Source: Euglena gracilis (Eukaryota > Euglenida > Euglenophyceae > Euglenales). Taken from it: a stretch of DNA of 64,000 nucleotides. Both the position numbers and the translations under genes were made by a program. The stretch covers positions 41,548,426 through 41,612,425 of the forward strand of contig CP154955.1 in NCBI GenBank assembly GCA_039621445.1, written 5' to 3'. Under the pieces are notes generated by a model, which saw only the letters and a list, made by a program, of their open reading frames with translations, was not told the DNA's origin and searched no databases. This document shows, piece after piece, positions 56,286 to 64,000 of the stretch (position 1 is its first letter; each line of letters begins with the position of its first letter).

Positions 56286-57151
56286 GTGCCCTCGTTTTTT
56301 TTTGCCCATCTGGCCCAAAATTCTGGCCTTTCTCTTCTGTTCCCCATTGTCCATTTGAATGGTCCTCACTGAAAGTGTTTGTTTTTTCAACATCTCATTT
56401 TTTATTTTCATTTATTTTTTATTTTGAATTTTAATTATTATTATATTTTTAACACATGGGTCCTCACCACCCCCACCAGGAGGGTGCGACATTCCGTCCA
56501 CCCCTTCTTGTATTCTCAGTGGCGCCGATTTATGTCAAAGATTCCTGCCATGCTTTTGGCACCAAAGACGTTTTCTGAAGAAAAGCCTTGGGTGGGGGCA
56601 AAGGCAGGCCTCCCTCAGAGGGAACAGTGACACAAAACAGATTGTGAGACAGTGGCTCGACTGCATGGGCCTGATGGGGGTGACCAACCCCCCCCCCCCC
56701 CCGTCCACCATGGCAGTTTGAGAAGCCAGAGGGGGCCCTGCCCTGGAAGTGGTCCAGTCGCCCAGCACCCCCCCCCAAAAAACAGCTCCCAGCCAGACTG
56801 CGAACCCTTGGGGGCCAGGCTGGGCCCATCAATTTTTGGCCGAGCGTCGTAAATTATTTGAAAACCAATGTTTTGAATGACCACAAAAACTGACGTCTGT
56901 GAGGGTTTTTTGGTGTTCACCTCCGAATTTCGGCCGAAACCTTCCAGCCCGGCTGGATTTGGGCTTTTTTTTGCCTGTTTTCAGTGCACAGGCCTGGGCC
57001 AGCAATCTGTCAGCTGGGCACCTCCTCTCACCCCCTTCGGGGGGGGGGGTCCTGCACCAACTTTATCCAAGCCAAACCCCTTTTCCAGCCGGCTTGCAGC
57101 ACCAGCTCCTTCAGGAAGCTCCTGCCCCCACCTCTTCCCCATTCTCCATAG

Positions 57152-57202
57152 ACTCGCCGAGTGCTTCGCCATCCCCGAGTGCATCGCCCAACGAACTCTC
57201 AG
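57152..57202 (+). CDS. Ser-Pro module exon 29 (51 nt)
   Basis: The exon follows TTCTCCATAG, a TAG acceptor, and precedes GTACCC. Split first codon D, then SPSASPSPSASPNELS. Confidence 0.62.
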
Positions 57203-57460
57203 GTACCCCCCGCTAGGTGGAACAAGGGGGCATCCACTCGACAATCCCAACTGTCAGTGTGCCAACCATGGTGGCTCGTCTGGCCAAACAGGCCGAACGA
57301 TGGCCAAATGATGGCCAAGGCTCGAAATTATCGATCACTCCATTTGCCGTTTGTCTGGGTGGGCATGGCCAATATTTTTTGCCACCGCACACACATTTCC
57401 TTCTAACTCGGGCTTCATGAACACACAATTCTCAATGTATTTCTGAATTGGTTGGAAACA

Positions 57461-57462
57461 CG

Positions 57463-57537
<75 letters not shown>
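57461..57537. repeat. CA dinucleotide repeat
   Basis: About 37 CA units preceded by CGCACG. No other function evident. Confidence 0.98.
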
Positions 57538-57539
<2 letters not shown>

Positions 57540-58711
57540 CGGGTGAAACAGTGGGTCAAAAAGGTCGAGTCATTTTACTCAGCACGGTCGCACAGTGGCA
57601 TCCCTCCCATTCTCTCACAGTCCTGCTGGATGCCCTGAAGACGCGCACTGCATCCACTGTGACAACCAGGGTTGCCATTCCCATCAAGGGTCACTTATTA
57701 TTATTCTTTGAATTTTTTACTTCCAAAAATTGCTTTCGTCTTGTTGGACTAACTCCATTTTTGCAGTGACTGGTGAAATATTGCTTATATCATGTCCCAA
57801 GTCCCTTTGGGCCACCATGGTCGGCACCCTGCTGTTGTGCTTCACACTGCTTAGTTGAATTATCTCCTTACAATCCAGCCCATTTATTTCGTGCTGTCTA
57901 TTTTTTTGAAAGTAATTAAAGCAATGACAGCACGTTGCGGGAGTGAGTTTTATGGGTAATTAAATGACTACCAGTCACCTTTATTCATGTTGTGCAACAT
58001 GCTTGCATTTCTCGCCCTCAACCTGCTTTGTGCCCCGCCATCCAATCGCTTAGTCATTGGCCGACCCCCTCCCCCCCCAGCGTTGGATGACTGGCTTTTT
58101 TTTCAGAGTGACTGTCTTTTGACCCAGACCCCCCCGGAGGGGGAAATACTTACCAAAGTAACCCAGCACCTATGGCTACCAAAAAAACTTCAACTTTTTT
58201 TTAACTTCTTTTTACGTTGCGGTCAATTTCCCTTGGATTCGAGCCCCCCCCCCCCCCAGAAGAGGGTCAGGGCATCAGGGCACTGAGTGAGCAAGTGCTA
58301 AGAGTTTTAAGTTGGGTGTTTTGTACAGGGGGAGGGGAAGGGGCCCAACCCCCCCCCCCAGGGGTCCAGACCCCCCCCTCCCCCAGGGCCGATGGGGATC
58401 CGGGGACCCCCCTCGGGACCCAAAGCATATCCCCGGCGCTTCGCACCAGCAGGCTTATGTTTTTATCAACTCTGTTTGTCAACTTTGTGCAAAAAAAACA
58501 ACAACTGAAAACGCGATTTTGGGCACTTCCGCCCCCCCCCCCCACGGGAAGTGGGGTCTGGGACCACCCCCACCCCCTCCGCCCTCATTTAGCACCTTCG
58601 GGGGTAGTTTCTGACTCGTTTTCCAAAAGAAACAAGGAGAGCGACTGACTGGTTTTTGGAAGCGTGGAAGTGACCCCGGGGTTTCGTAGAAATTACGGCC
58701 GCCCCGCACAG

Positions 58712-58799
58712 CAGTGGCCGCCCTGCGCCAAAGCTTCACGGCCGAGGAGCGCCAGGTCCTCGCCACCGACATCACGACCAGCGTTTCACTTCCCCTCAG
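58712..58799 (+). CDS. Possible exon AVAALRQSFTAEERQVLATD
   Basis: After GCACAG a phase-1 frame with GC-ending codons reads AVAALRQSFTAEERQVLATD, ITTSVSLPLS. It looks like an amphipathic helix in real coding sequence. It may end at AGC|GTTTCA (58,782) or run on through the next element to 58,850, in which case module 30 would be a frame shadow. Confidence 0.4.
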
Positions 58800-58850
58800 T
58801 GGCCCCATCCCCAGCGCTGAACAGCATCCGGGAACCCTGTGGGTGTTCAG
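58800..58850 (+). CDS. Terminal, strongly diverged module exon 30 (51 nt)
   Basis: The stretch is exactly 51 nt between CCCCTCAG and GTGGGT, phase 1-1, matching the length of modules 28 and 29. Split first codon V, then APSPALNSIREPCGCS. Only APSPA is module-like and it has two Cys, so identification rests on length, phase and position. Confidence 0.35.
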
Positions 58851-59255
58851 GTGGGTGGGGGGGAGGGGTTCAGCAGCCCAAACACCCCTTGCCCCCCTCC
58901 CCGTGACTGTGGCACCCCCGTGACCCGACCTAAGACCCTTGTGGCTAACTTGTTGACAATCCTTGGCCTGCATGCCTAATATGATAAAACTTCAGGGACG
59001 TCCCTAATTTTGAGGTATATTATTTTTTAAAAAAATTTCTGATATGAAAGCTGTGTACTGAGAGATGGTGGTGTGCCTGCACCTCTTTTCCCCTCAGATC
59101 TCCAACTTTCAGGTCAAAAAAAATTCTTTTGGTGCGGACGGATTATTCCCTGCCCGAGTCTCACCGGCAGGGCTTACCCCCACCAGGCAGACCCCCCCGG
59201 GGCTGGTCCGCCCCTGTCCCGCCCCACCCTCCCCAGCGGCACCCCCCCCCCACAG

Positions 59256-59423
59256 AGTGTGGTCCAGGCCCCGGGTAGGCCCCTCGGAGGCAGGGCCATA
59301 GCGGCCCTGGCGACCTTGGGCATAATCCTAATCCTAATCCCGGGGCTGGTCCGAAGTGAAGCCCCGGCCCCGACCCCCGTCCTGGTGAACGGGTTCCGCT
59401 GCAACACGTCGGTCGTCCCGCAG
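59256..59423 (+). CDS. Exon with hydrophobic (membrane) helix
   Basis: From the C-run acceptor CCCACAG to CAG|GTGGCC, 168 nt in phase 0-0 encode SVVQAPGRPLGGRAIAALAT, LGIILILIPGLVRSEAPAPT, PVLVNGFRCNTSVVPQ. AIAALATLGIILILIPGLV is long and hydrophobic enough for a transmembrane or signal segment, preceded by arginines. No in-frame ATG is nearby, so as an internal exon it may give the membrane segment following the Ser-Pro stalk. The frame stays open a further 40 codons if the donor is not used. Confidence 0.45.
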
Positions 59424-59559
59424 GTGGCCGAGTGCCCGCAGGCCGTCCCCGCCGCAGTGGGCGCCGCTGCGGTGTGTGCCGCTGGGGTGGTGGGTTCCGG
59501 TGTTGATGGGGACTTGCGGGCCGGACCGGGGGGCCCGGGGACTTCTTCCAAATTAAAAA

Positions 59560-61348
59560 AAAACATTAAAAATATTAAAACGGAACCTTCCTGGACCCCC
59601 GTCCCCAGTGGGGAGAGTCCAGCGAACTTTTTCCTTTTTCCAGCGGAGGCTGAAAAATGCGCTGCGCAGCATACCATTCACACTTTCTGTGCCAACGACA
59701 CACATCTGGGACGGTTTTTGTTTCCAGTGATTTTCAAAACGCTGGAAACAAAATTTTCAGTTTTTTTACAAAACACTCGAAATTGTTTTTTTTGAAATGA
59801 ATTTCGCCGTTTAAAACATGGACAGAGGGGGGATGTTCAGCCTCACAATTAAATCAAGCAAACTCCGAGGACCCTCCCAAATTGATGAGATTACCTAATA
59901 AAAACATTAATGGATCCAAAATAAAAACTCGGGCAGGTATTACATTTTCGGTGTTTTTTTTTGAGTGAATTCTCACTCAAAGTTGTTTTGAAGTCGGTTT
60001 TTGTAACCAGACTTTAAAGGGTGCGTCTAATTACCTCCCGCCCTGGGGGGTGGCAGTAATTGAATGGGGTCCATTTCCTTAAACGCAAGCTGATGGGGTT
60101 TCTGCTTCATTTGTTTTTGCAGTATTCTGCTTTCTTGTGAAAATAGTTAGGGGTACAACTGCCATTAAAGTGATCAAGGTTGGGGTTTGGAAAAGTTCGG
60201 AGGTTATGCCAGAGTTGGGCCTAAATTCAAGCCAAACATAGGTCTAAATTTAGGCCTCTAATGTTCCCTAAAAGCTGACCATAACCATGTTCCCCAACCC
60301 TGACGCGCCAATCCAAACCCCGAATCCTGACCCCTGCCTTTTGTCCCCCCCCCTGAGGGGGGACCGCAATTTGTTTTGGATTTGGACCAAAATCTGTGGA
60401 TTTTCGCCATTTTAGGCCTGTAATTAGAGCTGTCTTTGGGTTTTCATTTAAATTCTATTGAACAATTAAGTGAAAAAGAAATCAAGTCATAAGCTGAGTA
60501 GACCACATGATTAAATCAAATGATTTATTTTCCAGCTTGTACAGTTGTGGAACCGAAATTTCGGCACTCAATTGGTTCCGTAATTTGAACTTTGTTTTAA
60601 TTCTACTCTTGGAAAGGTTCGCTCGCCCACCCCTGATCCCCATCACAGGGTGATGTTCCTGCAAAGTTCATGAACTGCTACGGGACTGGAGTGCAGAAGG
60701 CCATTGTGTCCAGGCGGTTGTTTTTTTTTTGCATGACTCTGGGGTGAGCCACTTTGGGACCGGGCATCCCTGTCAGATGTGGATTGCATTACCTTTCAGA
60801 TGTCGCGTTCGAGATACTTTTTTTATGTCTTTTGGGGGCCTTTTGGGTGGCTGCAATGTCTGACCGAAAATTTTTTGTGCCGCCGCACATTTGCGGGGAC
60901 CCGCCCCGCAGACTAAATGTTGATATTTTTTGGGATATGGTCAGGGTGACGGTTTTGGTCGTTTTTGGGGTAACGATTTTGGGGTCACGATTTCGGGGTC
61001 ACGTTTTAGGGTCACAATTTTGTTTCTTTATTTAGGCTTGAAGTTACAATTAACGGTAACGTTAGACCTGAATTTTGTCAATTTGAGTCGAAAAAAATAT
61101 TTTTGCTTGGATTTTGACCTAAAATGGTGACCCTGACCCTATCCCAAAAATACGATCCCATAAGTCTAAGCTGCCAGTTTTTGTTCTTCAGACATTGCTT
61201 CTGATACATTTCAGCAACTTTTGGAACAATATATACACACACACACATACATATATGGGACGTTTTATCCAAGAGGGAGTGGAGGGTCGCAGAAATCAAT
61301 TTCCCCTGATATGAGGAGGTAGAAGGGGTTCATGGGGCGGCGGCACAG
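59560..61348. other. Spacer without recognised gene
   Basis: I see AT-rich sequence, a TTAGGCC-type scattering near 60,210-60,270 and repeated GGGGTCACGATTT-like words at 60,960-61,020. No splice-bounded coding patch stands out. Confidence 0.45.
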
Positions 61349-61440
61349 CAAGCCTGATTGTGTCCCTGTGCGACCCCCTCGTGGTCACTGTCTGGGACTT
61401 GGGGCTGACGCCTCCCAGGGCGGAGCGAATCCGGACCATC
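61349..61440 (+). CDS. Possible exon SLIVSLCDPLVVTVWDLGLT
   Basis: After GCGGCACAG a phase-1 frame (split codon A) reads SLIVSLCDPLVVTVWDLGLT, PPRAERIRTIPAG with GC-rich third positions. It has no ATG and would be missed by start-based ORF calling. It is hydrophobic and beta-strand-like. The donor is hidden in the following G-run. Function unknown. Confidence 0.4.
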
Positions 61441-62339
61441 CCCGCTGGGGGGGGGGGCTGGTTGTGTTGCCTATTGGCGTAGTTATGCCATATTAAACTA
61501 CATGTTGTTGTTTTTGTGGACCGAATGCTGTATCTATGATTTTTTCAAACTTTATTAGAATTGACGCTTTTCCCCTCTGGTACATATTTGTCTGTTTGGA
61601 AATCATTGGTCCCCCACACATTTCCTCCTCGTCCATTAATCCCGTGGTTCCGGACATGATTTAGGATTGTAACCAATAGCCTATGACTCTTCTGCAGAAG
61701 GACACGTTGATTCAAGCTCTCAGTTGGTTCTCTCTCCCCCGCCATTTGTCTATCAACCACATCTAAAGTACCCCTTCTCCAAATAAACATATATGTGGCT
61801 GGTATTTCTGCAGTTGGTAAAATGCAGACAGTTTATCCTTTGGGGGGGGGGGGCATTGCTTACATTTTTGCATTGAAAACCATAAATTAACCATAAATTG
61901 TGGAAAACTGTTGGTACATGCACAAAGACTCCTTTTTTCTCTCACACGACCTACCTTTTTTTGCACCTTTGGTTTGGGGGGTCGTGGGTGGGTGGGTTTT
62001 CGAAAAAAGTGGGTGGGTTCGGGAAAAAGTGCCCATCCCCTAAGTGAATCTATGGCCCCGGTAACATACTAAGTTTGCATGACGAGGTTGGGGAACTCCC
62101 TCGTCATACCAATGTGGTCGATCCCCCAATTCATCTTTACCCCCTTCCCATGGCATGTGGGGACACCACACCCTGGGCGATTTGAGTGCCAGGAGTGCGG
62201 TTTATTTGAGGCATGTTACCTGGCAAGGTTAGCCTGGATTCTCTGAGATCAGGCAAATCCAGGCCGAATGGGCCTGAATGGCTATTCAAACCTACATGGG
62301 CCTGAATAGCAACTGAGGTTTCCGCCTGAAGGTTAGGGT

Positions 62340-62810
62340 GGATTTGGGCACAGCAATGACCCCCATGTTTCCTTGCTCAACTTGTCAGAAGTCACAAGAA
62401 CCAATGAGTTGGGGAGTGGCATATTTTTTGGGGACCAATGATGGCCCAACCTCCCAGCGCACCGGTGCCCCCCCCGGGATATAGTCCAGGGAGTTCTGGA
62501 GGGCGCATGCAAGGTTTTCTGATGCAGCCATTACTGCCAAGGGGAGTCTGGACTGACCCGAGGTGGGTCCTCGGGACCGCCAAACTTGGAGAGCAGGATT
62601 TGGGGGGGGGGGCTTTGCGTTGGGTCAATACGCGGCGATTTTGGGCATTCACCGTTTTGGTGGTGGGGACGCTACCGATGAGGGGCTGCAGGTCATGTCT
62701 GACCCCGCGGCAACAAGTCGGAAGGATCAACCTTGACCCAAATACCCCAAAGCAATGCGCTCCAGTGGGCTGCAAACAGAAAAGAAAAAGTCACGGATCG
62801 CGGTGGTGAA
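62340..62810. other. Open on both strands, no support for a gene
   Basis: Frames of about 125 codons exist on each strand (plus: RWVNTRRFWAFTVLVVGTLP; minus: CRGVRHDLQPLIGSVPTTK). Neither has splice-site or motif support, and they are mutual shadows. Confidence 0.3.
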
Positions 62811-63030
62811 GTTTTTTTCCCCGATCGAACTTCCCGGGGGAAATCCGCAGACCTGCTAGGTACTCCTGGCTGGGTGGACCTCTTGCTAACTTTGCTCTTG
62901 CCATCCCAGATGCAAAACTTTTTTCATTTGGTTTTCTACTGCACCATCATCTCAATTTTCAATGTTCGAAATTTATACTTGGCAGCCTCACTCTCCTTGG
63001 TCTCGGTGGGGCCATGTTGAACGACCAGGG

Positions 63031-63200
63031 GGGGGTCCAAAAATGTTTTTGCATTATTGATGGAATAGGGTTAGGGTCAGGAGTTTGGCCTAGCTTTAGG
63101 CCTGACTTTACACCTAACACCAATCTATCAGTTAGGCCTACAGTTATGCCTAGCTCCTAACCCTATTCATTCAATAACACAAAATTTTCCGCGGACCCCC
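63031..63200. mobile_element. Foldback miniature element with TTAGGG words
   Basis: GGGGGTCCAAAAATG..GATGGAATAGGGTTAGGG at the left pairs with CCTAACCCTATTCATTC..TTTTCCGCGGACCCCC at the right. The centre has AGGCCT-type dyads. Half copies lie at 2,784-2,890 and near 53,605-53,640. Confidence 0.65.
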
Positions 63201-63489
63201 TAATTGCCCCCCTCCCCTAGGGGGGAGGGCCAGGGAGAGTGAGGCTGCCTTATACTTACGGTTCTATCCGCTATTCTGTTCACTTGTATGGTGACTATGG
63301 CAAACCCGCAATGCTGGTTCATCCCGCAGTTCAGCGCTGAGAACAATACACCGCCGGGGGGAGAACGCATCCGACCGGGAACCGTTGCTGCCGGGGGGCA
63401 GCGCGCCCGGAGTGGCGACTCTCCCCCGCCCTGGCCCCGCCGGCCGGCCTCACCTCAGCCCCGGTGCGGCAGATCATCCTGGCCACGGG

Positions 63490-64000
63490 GCCACGACCTT
63501 TTCATTTCATCACCATATTATCGTGGTGCAACTCAATGGTTGGCGTGAGGAATTGCGTTCGCCAGCTGTCACGGAGCAGGAGATGGTATCACACAAATCA
63601 TGTGCGTTGGTGCGCGCATTTGCGCAAGTAAACACAGCTTTGTTTGTGTTCGTTAAGGCTAGCTCAAATACATCATTTTGAAGCGGTTTATTAAATGTTT
63701 GTGCGCGCATTTGTGCAAATGCGCAAACAAACGCAATTGTGTTTGTTTGCGCAATTGCGCGCACCAACACGTCCATCAGGTTTTTAAACCTCGTAGGGTC
63801 ATGGTCCTCATTGGTATCTTTTAACATAGAAAGTAAAAATACATGTTTGTGGGCGCATTTGCGCAAATAAACATAAACATGTTGGTGCGCGCATTTGCGC
63901 AAATGCGCGCACCAAAGATTTGTTTATGGGCGCATTTGCACCCACAAACACGTCATTTTATCATCATTGGTTTTACGATTTATTTGCGCCCACAAACACA
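63490..64000. mobile_element. TIR/foldback element, copy 3, cut by window edge
   Basis: GGTTGGCGTGAGGAATTGCG, GTCACGGAGCAGGAGATGG and the following GCGCGCATTTGCGC palindromes match 37,925-38,440 of copy 2 in the same order and orientation. The right end lies outside the window. Upstream, 63,340-63,480 is GC-rich and coding-like (LTSAPVRQIILATG in one frame) but has no counterpart seen in the other copies. Confidence 0.8.

Noticed and set aside
1-64000. tRNA, rRNA or snRNA genes
   Set aside because: I looked for the conserved GGTTCGA-type B box with a paired acceptor stem and for rRNA core words and found nothing convincing; absence cannot be proved without a covariance search.

Overview
The window is eukaryotic nuclear DNA of very low gene density. 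There are no long uninterrupted genes. Protein-like sequence occurs as short GC-rich patches bounded by AG and GT dinucleotides, separated by introns or spacers full of G or C homopolymers, miniature transposons and microsatellites. The host cannot be named from the sequence. Canonical GT-AG junctions argue against a typical dinoflagellate, and the Ser/Pro-rich glycoprotein coding suggests an alga or other walled protist; this is inference only.

The main content is a plus-strand exon array. Twenty-eight short exons, one exon split by an inversion and one decayed copy lie between 9,148 and 58,850. Twenty-four of the intact copies are exactly 60 nt, one is 42 nt and the last three are 51 nt. 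All begin after AG and end before GT (one before GC), all are phase 1-1, and nearly all encode variants of S-P-S-E-S-P-T-P-S-P-S-x-S-P-S-E-S-(A/P)-S. Spliced together the 28 would give 545 residues of mucin-like or hydroxyproline-rich-glycoprotein-like stalk. Upstream (4,703-6,803) four exon-like patches read in order as a concanavalin A-like/laminin-G jelly-roll domain. Downstream (59,256-59,423) an exon encodes a strongly hydrophobic helix. The simplest model is one giant gene, or a few related genes, for a secreted or surface protein with a lectin-like head, a Ser-Pro stalk and possibly a membrane segment. No start codon, promoter or transcript end could be fixed.

Mobile DNA accounts for much of the rest. 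Two copies (14,893-17,214 and 35,849-38,844), plus a third cut by the right edge, belong to an element family with about 72-bp terminal inverted repeats starting CTTAGGC, 5-bp target duplications (TTCCA, TACCA), many GATGCGCGCATTTGCGC palindromes, a central hairpin of about 147 nt and conserved gene-like fragments, but no recognisable transposase. Several hAT-like miniature elements have CAGGG or CATAGATTCACTTA ends and 8-bp target duplications (7,792; 11,546; 26,020; 34,708; 42,665; 46,907). The 11.5-13.6 kb element carries a satellite of about 163 bp that recurs near 51.5-53 kb.

Layout: 1-2.2 kb no gene seen; 2.2 kb possible exon; 4.7-8.2 kb jelly-roll exons; 9.1-35.7 kb dense module array with transposons in its introns; 35.8-45 kb transposon and repeats with no module; 45.1-58.9 kb second part of the array interrupted by microsatellites and a composite repeat; 59-61.5 kb further exon-like patches; 63-64 kb a foldback repeat and the truncated third TIR element. 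No rRNA, tRNA or CRISPR was recognised.
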